Of a stretch of 64,000 nucleotides of DNA, positions 1 to 13,293 are shown in pieces. The notes beneath the pieces are model-generated. The model saw nothing but the letters and a program-made list of their open reading frames with translations, made no database searches and had not been told where the DNA came from. This DNA is from Spizellomyces sp. 'palustris' (lineage: Eukaryota; Chytridiomycota; Chytridiomycetes; Spizellomycetales; Spizellomycetaceae). Each line of letters starts with the position of its first letter. Position 1 is the first letter of the stretch. Made by a program: the position numbers and the translations under genes. The DNA lies in NCBI GenBank assembly GCA_006535965.1, contig QEAR01000012.1, positions 269,596-333,595 of the forward strand, read 5' to 3'.

Positions 1-491
1 GAGAGATATAAAACGAATGTCGTGTTGCGAGGACCATACACGCGGGGCGGGGTGCGCAGATGCAGTTCGCTACGTGGGGGGGAACTGGCAGCAAGGGAAG
101 CCTTTAAATACCTCAACTTTACTCCGCACGTCGAACGAGGCCTTGTCTAAAAAAAAAAAATAAAAAAAACTGTGGGTGTGGGGGGAAAGCGGAATTGCAA
201 ATCGGCTGTTGTTATCCAGCGGTGCGATCGTGTGGCACACGGTTCCAGATCCACGGACTCGGTAACGGACGAGAACCGGCGGACCCAATTCTTCAAGGTT
301 GTGGATACAACAAAGTCTAGGCCCACATTATGGGGAAGGGACATTTGGCCACGTGGACAATTAATTGCTTCTTTTGACTGTCATTGAATATTGATAACGG
401 CAGCAGCAGCAATACATCACAAGCAAATGGATCCCAAAAAAAACACTAGGCATCTCACATAATCTAAATAACCCCCCTCGTCCTCCTCCAA
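1..491. other. Intergenic, no gene seen
   Basis: No convincing coding signal on either strand. It holds an A-rich run near 150-170 and short overlapping open frames with no recognisable motif. It probably carries the 3' flank of the minus-strand Pns1-like gene that ends at 492. Confidence 0.5.
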
Positions 492-2730
492 TCACACTGG
501 GAAAGCAATCTGAGGATACACCTATCATATAAACAGTTTGTTAACCATGCAGCTCAGAACAACACAATTGCGCGCGGGAGTACTTGCCTGCCGGATCCGC
601 TCATACAATTCCGGCTTGGTGCGATAAAGAGCAGCGGGATCCTCCGCCAAACAGACAAACGTGGTAGTGACACCGCTGTCAATCACCGTTGAGAGCACGA
701 AAAACTCTGACAAGCCAATCAGAATGCCCACGCTAATAAAAACGCCATAGTGTAGCCCATCCGACGGGATGTTGTCAGAGAATCCTGGTTTGCAAATGGT
801 GTTATGGCCACATCTTAATTATTTAGAAAAAACAACAACTTGACAGTGATATTGATACTTACGGACATAGAGGTAAGCCACGAAACCGCAGATAAATCCG
901 ACCAGCAGACCGCCAATCGTGAGCACAGAGCCAACAAGACTGTCATTGATGATGGCATCAATACCACGAGACTTGCAAAGCTCCCAAGTGTCTTTTGCTG
1001 CACGAATGTAATCCTGGTGAAAAATATGCGTCAGCCATGAACGACACCATTGCATGCAACACACACAACATTTTACCTTGCCGTAAACTGCAACTTGCAC
1101 AAAAGCGTACTTGTTAAAGTACTCCACCAACCCTTCAATGCAGCTCAGGAAACATCCGGCACAGGCAGCACACAAGGCACCAGCAATGTTGCCGTCCTCA
1201 GCCGCAGATTGTGATGCCATGCGGAGCAACGCACGGATGGTTTGGATAATCGCAATGATCAAACTTCCGAAACAGATGGGCCCAAAACTCGTGGTAACGG
1301 CACGCTTTGCTGATGAAGCGGTCGGGTTCCGTACGGGTACAGTAACTTTTCCGTCCGGCTGGCGAGTACCCATAAAGTAATAGGTGGCAAACAGTCCCGA
1401 GACAGTAACATGAATTGTGTTTGAAATGACTTGGGTGACATAGTATAACGCAAACAGCTATATACAGATACAACCGTTAGAATAGCTTCACCTATCGGGC
1501 CAGTGATCGGTTTCACTCACCATAAACACAATTGTTACATATCGGAGTCCATTGCTGGCCTTATCGCTATCGAAATATTGCATCATCCCCGCAAAACTGG
1601 CGATCCACAGTGCCGTAAAAGCAGTTTCCAAAATTAATCCAACGAAACCCACAAACAGAGTTGCTGGGTATTGGCCAGTGATAGATGTAACAGTTTTCAG
1701 GAGAACTTTTGCAAATGGAATTCGAGACCTCCATGACCACAAGAAGAATGCTGATAATAACATATGTCAATATGCGTGCAGTACGGAAAAGGAATAAAAC
1801 AGGATAACAACATACCATACAAGCCTGCAAAGAGGAGAACAATGATGCCTCCCACGGTTGAACCCGCAACAATATAATATGCACCAAGGGCGACCATGAC
1901 AAGAATGGTTAGAACCATGGATACTTTGATCAACTTTCCGGCAAATCTAAAGAAAGAATGGATATCAGGAGCCCGTATTTGCGTAACTTTACCAAGAACA
2001 ATATATACCGTTGCATCAGGAGAAAGTACTGACGAAATGCAAAAAGATCAGAATAGTTTCACTAGTCGCATGAATCTCCAGGCGTAATACTCACCACTGC
2101 GCTAATAACGAATCCACCTCCAACAACAGAAATCAGAATGCCAACAATATCTTTTGGAGGAGGAACCACAAAGTTGTTGTTGTTTCCATTATTTGGCTGG
2201 TTTTCAGGCGTATTGCCCGAGCTTAGGTGGATATTCTTGATACCGATGACAGCGGTAGCGGCGAATCCAAGGAGCGTGAGGATAAACAGGATTGTAGCCC
2301 ATAAATCCTAAAATTCACAAGCAGGTCGTTCAGTTATTGACTTGCGAAATCTACAGATCAACCCGTTCCCATTAGTAAATTCTTTTGCAAAACCCACCTT
2401 GTACTTTGGTTCCTTATTAAACTTTTCACCGCTGTTTCCAACCGACTGCGGTGGTGGCGGGTTTGCTGGTGGTGGGTAGGAAGGCGCATTGTAAGGCGCT
2501 GTATACAGAGCTGGTTGTGCGTAGGGGGCCTGACCGTACGGAGCCTGTGGGGGCTGACCGTACGTAGATTGAGGTGGTTGACCGTATGGGGTTGGGTAGC
2601 CTTGTGGAGGGTAACTGGGGGCTCCGTACTGGGCATACTGCTGTCCAGCAGCTTGATGGTAGGGCGGAACAGCTTGTGGCGGAGCCCACTCACTGCTGCC
2701 GTACGCGTCATTAACCTTTGCGTAAGTCAT
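492..2730 (-). CDS. PNS1: Choline transporter-like protein (Pns1/SLC44 family)
   Basis: Multi-pass plasma-membrane protein of the CTL/Pns1 family, thought to move choline or related solutes. I assemble nine exons (about 2730-2398, 2307-2095, 2028-2009, 1946-1816, 1750-1521, 1457-1077, 1013-863, 784-588, 521-492) giving 561 residues in a clean frame. The N-terminal 100 residues are a cytosolic tail of repeated PYGQPP-type units. It is followed by about ten hydrophobic segments, the family motifs around AKDTWELCKSRGIDAIINDS, and a C-terminus ending YERIRQ-VYPQIAFPV. One exon is only 20 nt. The last intron has a GC donor (CAG|GCAAGT). It is divergent from the ULS1-like gene across about 460 bp. 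Start chosen as the first ATG of the proline-rich exon. Family assignment is firm; the substrate is inferred. Confidence 0.88.
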
Positions 2731-3187
2731 TGGACTGTCGTAGGGAGTCGCAGGTAGGCCGACGGGTGAGTGAAGGTGAAAGACGTTTGGCGATGGGAAT
2801 GCGAGAATCTGACGAGATGGAAAATGCCGCTTTCAAAAAAATAAAAAAACCGTTGCTCCGAAAAGGACCTTTCCAAATGGAAACTTATAAACTTTATCCA
2901 AAGCAGGAAGCGACACACGAGGCGCTTTTTGTGGCTGCGTTGGTTTCATCCACGCCAAGTTGGATTCTAGCCACATTCCAGCCATTAACCATTTGCGCAG
3001 CTGGGTGGCTGGGTATTTCATTTTAAGCTCGCAACAAGCTTCGTGGGAACTTTTTAAAGTACCAAAGGAACGAGCCATCTGCTGCAAAGCACTTGCATCC
3101 GAGCTTTCTTGCAACCAGATTGCGGACCTTGTTACCGATAAGCTCCATGACGTGGAGAACCAGACGTGGAATTATTCCGCCAGCAGT

Positions 3188-6100
3188 ATGAAAAGGTCAA
3201 AACGTGACAATGAAGAGTCCGAAGCCGCTAGCAGCGGTTCCACAGGCTCTTTTATCACTAGGATTATCGCCCCTTTCTTCTCATCGAGGTCTTTGCCAGA
3301 TAACGCATTGGCAGAGTCTCACAAAAGGCCCAAGCATGAACACATTGATTTGACTGCTGCCGAGAACAGTGAGGGAAGCGAAATACAGGAGCCCACCTTT
3401 TCGTCAGACGAAGAGTATGCGCGATGGCTGCAGGCGCAATTCAATATGGAAGCTGAACAAGTTCACAATGACGCACCCCTTATTGACTTGACAGCTCAGG
3501 ATGAATCCTCAATCCAGCCCGTACGTATATTTAGATGTTACCGCGCATCGGTCATTACTCACGAATCATATTTAGGATGGAATAGATATTAGCAATGACG
3601 AAGAATTAGCACGAAGACTTCAAGAAGAATGGAATCGGGGACCTGAAGATGAAGAAGCTAGGCAACGACAGGAAGAAGAGGAAGAAACCCGCAGGCGACA
3701 GGAGGAGGCAGATGCTGATTTTGCTCGAGAGTTGGCTGAGGAGGAACAGCGTATGGATCGTGAGCTTGCTGGCGACCCCCAGCAGCCACTAGCTGCGCTA
3801 GACGATGAGTTTTGGGACGATGACTTTGATGACGAGCCAATGAATCTGACCTCCTTGGATGCAAGGGATATGCAGGATATGTTTCATATGGTTTTGGGTG
3901 GTACACATGTCCCGCCAGCGCCCTATCATCCGCAGCTACCTGCGACAACACCTAATAACAACACACCGGCAACTTTCTCAAATAATGCGCTGCCCCCTCA
4001 ACTGCCACCAATCTTCCCATCAACGCCAAGCCACCATCAACACTCTGGGAAGAGTTCCCTGCCATCACCTTTCAAACCATCTCCAATTCACGCACAACTC
4101 AATCTGGCGAGACCTTGCCAAGCTGGCCCTTCTTCTGCATTGATTCTTTCAGACGACTTGGACGCAGATGATCCTATTTATGCCAATCTACCCAACTGGA
4201 GGACGTCGCACGAATTTCCGCACCACAACTATCCCCGTTTGCCAGTTCCTAGCGTGGACGGTAATGTACCATACCCTCCGCCTCTACCGTCCTTTGTGAA
4301 TCAGGAAGATATGGAAGTAGAATGGGAAGCACCACTCAATCAGGTCAGTATATCAATAGCAGGCGGTTCCTGAGACGGATTTCATTAAGATGATTTGCTT
4401 TTGAATGCAGAAAGAAACAGAAGAGCAATTGAGAGCGCTGCTGGAGAACGTGCAGCATACTGCAGACCTTGCACCGCCCGAGCGACGAATGCCAACACCA
4501 CCCCATTTGAGAATTGAGCTCTTGGAGCATCAAAAACTCGGTAATCGTCTCATTTACAACGATGATGACTTGTCTTCTCAACTGGATACTCTCCCATGTA
4601 GGACTGGAGTGGATGCTGAAGATGGAACAAGGGACCAACAAAGGAGGAAGTATGTGCACCTTTTATGTCTCTGTGCAGTCAGTGGGATAACTAATGAACC
4701 GGGTTGATTATCTAAAGTCTTGGCCGATGATATGGGCTTGGGCAAAACAATTCAGGTGGTGTAGTCGTTCAGTATCTTGTAGTTGCGTCAGATCCCACTG
4801 ACATTGATGTTCCACGCAGAGTCTTTCCGTCATTGTTTCCAATAGGGGCGGCAGGCTGCAACCCACTCTCATTATAGCTCCCGTGTCGCTTATACTCCAG
4901 GTAGGATTCCTGACTCAGGTCGCATTGGTAGACAATGATCTCAACCATACCCTGGCAGTGGGAGAAGGAGATTGAAGAGAAAACAAAACCCAACACGCTA
5001 CGTGTGCTCATCTACTATGGTCCAAAACGTGAGAGAAGTCACAACAAGATCAGGACGTACGATGTGGTAATCACAAGTTATTCGCGTGAGTCCTAGTGAG
5101 CCTTGAAACTGAAGTTGGTTTACCGAGTGCTGACCTCGTTGCTTGTCAGTTGTCGCTCTCGAATGGCCAAAGTCAGAAAAAAAGCGGAAAGGACAGTTGG
5201 AGATGACTATGGATCGCAACGAAAGGCAGGCGATGGAAGATGCAGAATACGAGAAAGAGCGCAAGGACGACGAATGGGAAGATCTTACGCTGCGGAAATC
5301 TGCCGGGCCACTCTTCAAAATTAAATGGTGCAGGTACGCAGGATGGAGCCCCTAAAATCTGGTTATGCATTGCATTGGGACATTCATACCATGGCCATAG
5401 GGTGATACTTGATGAAGCGCATGTGATTAAAAACAAAAGGACCCGTTGTGCAAAAGCTTGCCAAAGACTGGATGCTCAATATCGCTGGTGTCTCACGGGA
5501 ACCCCCATTCAGAATAACATTGGCGAATTATACAGTCTTGTGTATTTCCTTCAAATTAAGGTCAGTAGGAGGTCGCCTCTTATTTTCCAGCAGTGCAACG
5601 TCTAACTTGAAGCGTCTCCACCATGATAGCCTTTTTGCGAATGGGATGAGTTTAAGAAAAAGATAGAACAACCATTTAAACGGGGTCGACATAAGCGTGC
5701 AATAGCCCGCGTGCAGGGCCTTTTGCAAGGTACATTTTGCTTTCTATGACTTGCTGCGTACCATATTTACGAACGCAGTGCTCCTCTTACAGCAATCTGT
5801 TTGCGCCGCACCAAGAAGAGCACGATAGACGGTCAACCGATCATTCAACTTCCGGAACGAAACACTAACCACGTTGAAATCGACTTCACTGCAGCGGAGC
5901 GCGATTTCTACAGATCACTTGAAGAACGTGTACAGCTGCGGTTTAATGCCTATGTACGCGGCCGACAATTTTCGTTCTTCTTTGGCCAATAGTCTCATCT
6001 TGATACTGTATCGACAGCTGCGTGCAGGGACCGTGATGAAAAATTATACCAACATCCTGGTTCTGCTGCTAAGACTCCGGCAAGCATGGTATGGCAATCA

Positions 6101-7671
6101 ATGTCTGTAAATGGCGTCGTTCGAGTCTTTTATATATGTCGGGCCTTTTCTAGCTGCCATCCTTCCCTTGTCGCCAAGGATTTTGAGCCAGCAGATCCGG
6201 CCGACTCAATGGCGGCTACGACGCAAGAAGAGCACTACAACCAAATTTTTGCACGGTTTGATCCCGAAGTCAAGAATCGTCTTTTGGCTGCTGATTTTGA
6301 TCAAGAATGCATAATTTGCCTTGATGCGTGAGTACTGGTACTCCACCATGGACTGCGCTATTGGTATTAACTGTTGTAATTCAGTATGACAGATGCTGTT
6401 GTCAGCAGCTGTGGCCATGCTTTTTGCAGGTGAGCAATACACCGAGAACACCCAGTTTGGAGGTTTTTATTCATGTCGTTCTACATTCAGAGAGTGTTTG
6501 ACGGAGGCAGTGACGAGTCAAGCTAGATTGGCCGGCGATAGACGCTGTCCTACCTGCCGGTAAGGCGACCTGCTCTTAGAGGAGCCCTAGCGTTCCATGC
6601 GTTAGTGGGCCTAACACTCCTTCTCCACGCAGAGCAGCGATAGACTTGGATGCTCTTGTCCCAGTTTCGTTCTACCGAAAGACCTTTAGGAGAGAAGAAG
6701 GAACCAATGGCAAAGGCAAAGAACCCATCCAGAACTGGCTGTTCGACGAGGATTTTGACAACGACTTTTTTGCGCCTGATCCGGAGGAAAAGGGTCTCAC
6801 CAGCAGCAAGATTGAGGAGATGCTGCGTATTTTGGACCAGGCTAGAAAAGAGGCACCTGGAGACAAGACAATCGGTATGTCGGGGTGTTTGATGCCAATG
6901 GGGTAACAACATTTGTCTAACATGACTTTTATGTGTAGTGTTCTCGCAGTTCACGACAATGCTTGGTAAATGGCATATAGCTCTTTATTGTACAATCATT
7001 TTCATGCTTACCTAGGGTACTCTCGGTTACGTTAGATCTTTGCGGAGATGCCCTTGTCAGGAAGGGATACAAGTTCACTCGAGTAAGTAGACCACGTCCA
7101 TCGCAAGCTTTTAATCTTACCTCACCGCCGATCCCCACAGTATGACGGCAAAATGAGCGCCGACCAACGTGATGCATCCCTGAGCAAACTAAAAAACGAT
7201 TCTCAAACCACGATTCTTCTGGTCAGTCTGAAATGTGGCAGTCTGGGCCTGAACCTGACATGTGCAAATCGGGTTATTTTATTGGATGCCTGGTAGGGTC
7301 CTTTTGTGACGTTTCTCGTCATAACATGCATGGGATGGCACTCATCGCCTCCATTGTTATCTTGTAGGTGGAATCCGGCTGTAGAAAATCAAGCCATTGA
7401 CCGCGTTCATCGCTTTGGACAACAAAAGTGGGTTCACGTCCTACTCTCACATGGCTCATATACTAAATACTATTCTCCCGACAGAGAGGTCCATGTCCAC
7501 CGCATTACCATCAAGAAGACGATTGAAAACCGGATTCTGGCCCTGCAAGAGAAGAAACAACAGCTTTTTGAAGCGGCCTTGGGCGAAGGCAGTAGTGCAT
7601 TTGGAAAGGGTGGACGGTTGACTTTGGGCGATTTGATGACATTGTTCAATGTTGAAGTTGACAGTGACTGA
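3188..7671 (+). CDS. ULS1: SNF2-family helicase with RING finger (Uls1/Ris1-like SUMO-targeted translocase)
   Basis: Rad5/Uls1-type Swi2/Snf2 DNA translocase carrying a RING E3 module, expected to act in the nucleus on sumoylated chromatin proteins. Twenty-one exons give 1067 residues in frame. The acidic N-terminus has SUMO-interaction-like cores (HIDLT near residue 51, PLIDLT near 97, IDIS near 112, LILSDD near 298) and three ubiquitin-motif-like repeats ([27 protein letters not shown]). Helicase motif I is [11 protein letters not shown] (about 427) and motif II is VILDEAH (about 571). A C3HC4 RING (CIICLD ... SSCGHAFC ... CPTC) lies at about 785-825. Motif VI is [13 protein letters not shown] (about 985). 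Start: the first ATG in frame with a basic MKRSKRD; a longer upstream reading to 2960 is possible but looks non-coding. Rad5 orthology is less likely because no HIRAN domain is visible. Confidence 0.88.
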
Positions 7672-7961
7672 ACAATACATCTGTATTTGCGGCTGTGTGT
7701 AGCATAGTGGGTTTTTGGGATAATCCGTGTTGTGTTGGACGATTGTAATAAATATCAGTAATGCGTTCTATAATGGCCAAGAGAAGTATACGAGATATAC
7801 CATATTACTAGTTACGAATTCAAAGATTGTTGGGAAATCATTTATACAAAGAAAAAAAAAGGAACGGTAATTGCAGTAATCTGACACTAATTTATCCCAT
7901 CAAAAAATCGCGGTGTCCAATCCCACCGGGTAGCACAATCGTTTCTCTTCACCGCCGTCTT

Positions 7962-10900
7962 TTACTCCAATTCATGAACGAGCGGTTCAATCAGCTCATC
8001 AATCTTATCCATTGGCATCCGCACACATGCGGCAATAATCCGCTTAAATTTACGATCTTTCTCCTCCCGATGTGCCCGAATATTCTCAATCTCATGGAAC
8101 ATTTTCAGTCGATTTTGCTCGCTTCGTTCGACTTCTTGCTGAAGGCCCGCCAGTTCGGCTTTAAGACGTACCTCCGCTTGTCGGCCAGATCGCGTTCGTG
8201 TCCGATCGCTGGGCATCAGTTTGCGAAGTTTGCTGGTATGCGATGTGTCAGAGGAGTGTGCGGCGGCGTCTGAGACGGTATCCTCGTCATCCGTGAGTGA
8301 CGCAGATCGTTTACGTTTGGTGATTGATGCTAGTGATATTGATGATTCTGGGTCAGTTGATTGGGATGGGACCGGTTCGTTGTCCATTCGTGTGCTGTCT
8401 GATGGGTCGCGGCTAGGTTTGGACGGATCGTCTTCCAACGGTCTCGTGACCAATTCGTCCTCGGCTGACGGACCCGATTGGGTACCTTCCTCTCCCACCA
8501 TGTCAGGATCATGCGTGTCGTCGTCTTGCTTATCGTCATCTGAACTGATGGAGGGTTCCACAACGCGTTTTCCCTTGGTCTTCCTTATCATCCGCGTCGC
8601 GTGCTGCTCGAGCTTGTCTTCAAGTTCATTGGCAAGATCAACCAATTCATCCATCCGCTTCCTCTTTTCCTGCAACTCTGAAAGCTCTTGTTTGGCATTG
8701 GCCAGCTGTTCTTTGGCCTGCTCCAGCTCAAGTTGAGTTATCTCCACCCGGGCTTCCTGCTCACGATACTGGCTCATCAGATCATTGCGCAATTGGTCGA
8801 CACCCGCTTTTACCACGTTGGTAACGGAGGGAGTGAGATTTGATAAAACTGATCACATAATGCATTAAGTATTTATGGTGACATCCTCGCGGTAGCAGCA
8901 GGACTTACTATTTTCCACTTTTTCTCCGTAGAACTTGTCCAAGGTGTTCATCGTCTGCTCGTGCATGCTTCGCTCTACTGGATTAGGACTCGGAGATCTT
9001 TCAAAATCGTCGTCGTCCGAGTCCGTTCCATCGTCAAAATCACGCATCAGAATATCGCCGTCTTCATCAAAATCATCCCAAGCCGCCACGTCCTCCTGAG
9101 CCAGATGTCAGCAAATATGGGCAGTAGACTTGCTCAACGATGCTACGAAATACTCACCCTTTCGATCTCCCTAAACAGCAAAGCGAGTAGTTTAGGCTCA
9201 TACCGAGCAAGATCGACAGGCGTCTCCCCGGCATGATTTGTGATTTCATGCGTCGCACCAAGCTTAAGAAGCACCTCCACGACACTTCTGCTGGCATATC
9301 TGCATGCATAATGAAGTGCCGTGTTGCCATATGCATCCTGAGCATTGACAACCTGAGGAATGAGATTCTTTGCTTCGGAATATTCTTCCTGAATAACTTG
9401 AGCAATACAGCGCACATAATATCCTGCTGCCGCCCAAAGATCCCGCTTTTTGCTGGCCTTTGCGATGTGATGGAGAACTGTCCGCCGACTCGTATCCGTC
9501 AAGTAGACCGAATCGCGCAGCCAGTCAGCAATCTGGGAAAACGTCTGTAGGTCGTAGCAGCCAACATGATATACGGCACGCATGAGCGGAGTTTCTCCGC
9601 CGTTGGCTGCATTGGCCGGATTGGCTCCATTACTTATCAGAGCTTTGACAAGCTTCTCCCGGCCAAGAGCCGCCGCGAAATGTAGCAGAGTACTTCCCCG
9701 CTTCCCTTCAAGGACCAAGTTTACGTCGAGCTTTCGTGGATTAGTTGGACTCCTTAGACTGTCGATAATCTTATGAAGCTGGGAATCGCTATATAGGTAC
9801 AGGTTTGTCAAAACCTCTCGTTGTCGGAGCTGATGCGCAGATGTATGCCGTGAATCGTGTTCAGGAGTATCATGATCCTCCTCCATTCCTGATTGTCGTC
9901 GATCATTTGGTGGCACTTTGGACTGCTCGGGAGAACTTGACACCTGAGAACGCTGGCCAGTTATCGGCTGCCCTACCCCACTGAGGGACTTAGACGCAGC
10001 ACCCTCGGTCTGCTTAAACCAACTATCCAAGGAAGGATATCCATTCGGATATGTGTACGCATGCTGGGCGGCGAGACTAAGCAAGTTCAACATGGCCAAC
10101 TGCTGATAGGCACTTTGCACAGCTGGGTAAGACCCAGCCTGCAGGTAACTAGAATATTGCTGTGCTTGCTGAAATTGTTGCATGTCTTGCGTGCGGAGAA
10201 TTTGCTGAATATGCGCGACATAATTCTGTGTAGTAGTCTCGTCCAATAGCAGTCCTTGTTGAAGCTTTTGATAGTATTCCGCCTCAATCGATGTCGCTTG
10301 TGATTGCGCAGGTCGACTAGATGGTGTGGGGCCGCTTTGTTGACTTGCGTTTGTCTTCCTGCTCGGTTCCTGTGACTTTGTCATACTGGCGGCTTCCGTC
10401 TCGTTCACTGAGTTTGCAGTGGAAGATGATTCTGTGTTGCTGATAGCGCCATTGGTAGACGGATGTTGTAGTAAATGCTGCATGCCGAAAGAATTTAGTA
10501 TAGACTGTACTTGAGAGGTTAAGTGCGGTTGATCAAGAGGTTGTGAAGCCGCTTCACGTGCCATGGAAGATAGATTCAGGTTATCCCTCCATGTCGGCTG
10601 TGGTGCTTCCTCATTTATTCCCGGCGGAGGGGTTACAGTGCCCTGCGGCGTAATGCTGCCATCAGGGCTGTTGAACTCTGATAATAGGTGAGACGGCCCG
10701 TCGACTGGGGAGAAGTAATCTAACGGATGATGCGGTGGCGGTGACGGTGAACTCGGTGATGCAAGGCCATCTCCAGCGAGGTCTACGTGAGGGGTTCTCA
10801 ATGTCGGTGGTTTGGGGGCAACAGATCCAGTTTGTGGATCGAAATCAAATAGGGGACGCAGTTCAATATCCACATTGTATCGGCTTGCAAGCATGCGGCT

Positions 10901-11271
10901 CTCTGATAGGGGTATCCTAAGACAAAGGGTGTCAATCATTTCTTTTCATTCCCTATCATTATAACATAGACACCAGCCCATGCACACCATGTTCCTTGAT
11001 ATTTTCCGTATCCACCTTGTATTTTTTCGTGTTCGCCTTGGAGAACCTCTCTCTCCAAGATCTTTGTCCTCTTTGGCTTCGTGAACCCAGCCACCTTTAG
11101 GATTTGAGTTGCGTTCATATAAGCATCCGCCATACGACGCATAACAGGAGTGTCCCGACACATCATTTCATAAACCGGCACGCCACTGTAGATGGCCGAA
11201 TAGATGGTTGGCCCACCTCCCGAAGCCCCGTTAGCGGGAACCGACACAGGGACAGATGGGGGTGTTTCCAT
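7962..11271 (-). CDS. MBP1: APSES/ankyrin cell-cycle transcription factor (Mbp1/Swi4/Res type)
   Basis: DNA-binding subunit of an MBF/SBF-type complex controlling G1/S genes. Four exons (about 11271-10988, 10916-9158, 9095-8909, 8848-7962) give 1038 residues. The N-terminus has a KilA-N/APSES domain ([41 protein letters not shown], joined across intron 1). A long Gln/Ser-rich low-complexity stretch follows (about 150-450). Two groups of ankyrin repeats lie around residues 495-540 ([20 protein letters not shown]) and 615-660 ([20 protein letters not shown]). The C-terminus has an acidic patch, a heptad-rich coiled coil from about residue 760, and a basic/acidic tail ending in a second helix, as expected for the Swi6-interacting end. 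The start ATG lies just before the APSES domain. Which paralogue it is (Mbp1, Swi4 or Res1/2) cannot be told without a tree. Confidence 0.88.
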
Positions 11272-12031
11272 GACGGCTGAACGAGAAAAAATCGAGAGGG
11301 ATATACCGCCTATCAAAAGACTTTCCCGAGTCGGAGCAAAGATGAATTGGTCAAGCCCAGGACGGAAGTCACCAGGTAGAGCAACTGCGACCCACCATGG
11401 CAAATTGCATCAGCAATCTGTACTAATTTCTCGTTCCAGCGAAAGCGCATGCTCACCTCGTCCTTAAATGCAGATATGCGTGTCTTGGCCTAGGTGTTAG
11501 CAAAGATATGCCGGTCATTCACAGCCTCACAGAGGCAGTCGGTCGCCTGTTGAGAATGGGTTACCACCACGCACAACGTACCGCACGTCCAGCGTCGCAG
11601 GGTTTCCAAGCTGGTAGACACAATATTGCGTTCGCAAGGGTAATATACGTCGGATTTAAGCGCAGGACAAGCCAAAGTCTACTACGTAACAAGGTGAGAT
11701 GGACCGTTAGAGCCGTCGAGAGCGGGAAGGGTTTCCCTTCGCCCAAAGGCAGCAGCGCGGATATTCGAAGACATCTAAGCCACATGCGCCCCACAGATTT
11801 GTCGATGACGTTGGCGAATGGTGACTGTGCCAGTTGGAAGCTACATGACTGTGCCATTTGCGAGGTTGTTCGCCTTCCTGCAACCAGTGCGTTCTTTGAC
11901 GCATTGGAAGAGCTGGAGATTTGCCATCGTCGAGGACATTGGGGAGCCGAGAGCTGCAGAGGACCAAGAGCAGCACCAAGTGATTGACACCGTTGAGCTG
12001 TAGGCACCGTTGTGTGCGACTGTAAACTTCC
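11272..12031. promoter_or_regulatory. Divergent intergenic region between MBP1-like and SET genes
   Basis: About 760 bp between two divergent starts. Long open frames exist on both strands (11508-11987 plus, 11561-12007 minus), but they overlap each other and show no motif. I treat the stretch as promoter and 5'UTR for both neighbours. Confidence 0.45.
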
Positions 12032-13293
12032 ATGACGAGGCCACGACCAGCAAGCGGCACATACAACGTCGCTCGGCCGTGCACAAAGGACATACCACTC
12101 GTAACATACGAGATAGAGGACCTACCAAATAATGACAAGAGGTTTAAAGTTACTTGGATTGGTAGCGGGATCGTCGTCCACCTACAGGCCCAAAAGTCAA
12201 AGTATCATGGGAAAGGTCTCTTTTGCGACCAAGAGGTTATTCCAGCGGGTGCTTGTATCGATCACTATCACGGAGAAACAATGTCCCACTCGCAGGCGAA
12301 TAATAGACACACATCCAATGACGACTCCTTCTGGCTGAAGGATAGCAATGTCATAGTTCCGCATTCATACATTCCCGGGAGATACATTAATGACAGCGTC
12401 GTACTATCCTCAGATGACCAAGCGCCCATTATTCGGAAAGAACCTTGCAATGTGGAATTCAAAGAAAAAGATGGAATAGTAGTGGTGACAGCTTTGAGAG
12501 ACATCCGCCAAGATGAAGAGCTCTTGGTTTCGTACGGCGACTGGTATTGGCGAGGCCATCTATTCGAGCGGAACGGCTTCGAAGATGCCCCGAACCGATT
12601 TCAAGTGTTGGAAAAGGCAGATGAGACCAATAAAAGACGATGGCTTAAGACTGTTGGATGGCGAGACATTCCTGAGGAGTTCAGAATGGTGAAAGTGGAG
12701 CGATTCCAAAAGCAGTCCAGAAGCAAAGTCTTTGATTACTATGTCCTGAGAAAGGTAGTTCTCCGTCGTTTCGCTCTAATAGCTACTTTGGACGATAACA
12801 ATGTGTGGTTCATTTGCCACATCAGGGATTTCACGGGATTTTCCGCTCTGCCAAGATGTTGGCGCTTCATCTTCGATGCGAACAGAATGGCGAGCCATGT
12901 ACATGCGAAACATGCAAGAGGAATAAGCGCAAGAAGATGCAAACAGACGAAAGGGAGGATGACTCTGCATCTCTCAGACGGAGGACAAATGAGACATCTG
13001 AAGCGCGGCCAAGCCCGTCAGACGGTAGTACTCATAGTCCGGATGAACTTGTGGAGGCGTTGGAACAGTCGAGCGGAGCTGAGACGGATAAGGATCCGCT
13101 CACAGATGACAGCTCATTGTCAACGCTTAAGGAACACCGAATAACGGTTGTAACTGACAAGGTCCAAGTAGTCGAAGAGGTAACCAACCTCGAGACTGTT
13201 AGTACTTTAGCTGTTACTGCTTTCACGACCGAGGCTGATCCATTAGTTACTGCCATCTTGATGAAAGGCGGCAAGGCAGCTGTGGCCAATTAA
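12032..13293 (+). CDS. SET-domain protein
   Basis: Putative lysine methyltransferase. Two exons (12032-12754, 12826-13293) give 396 residues. The SET core spans about residues 45-180: KYHGKGLFCDQEVIPAGACI at the N-SET end, then GRYINDSV where most SET enzymes have RFINHSC, CNVEF, and the C-terminal DEELLVSYGDWYW. The conserved Asn of the SAM pocket is kept, but the following His and Cys are Asp and Val. After the intron a Cys-rich patch (CEQNGEPCTCETCKRNKRKK) may be a post-SET-like zinc site, followed by an acidic, Ser/Thr-rich tail. It is divergent from the MBP1-like gene and convergent with EME1. Substrate and activity unknown; the altered motif makes loss of activity possible. Confidence 0.75.

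Noticed and set aside
11508-12007. Overlapping 159- and 148-residue open frames on opposite strands
   Set aside because: They mirror each other, have no motif, and occupy the divergent promoter of two clear genes.
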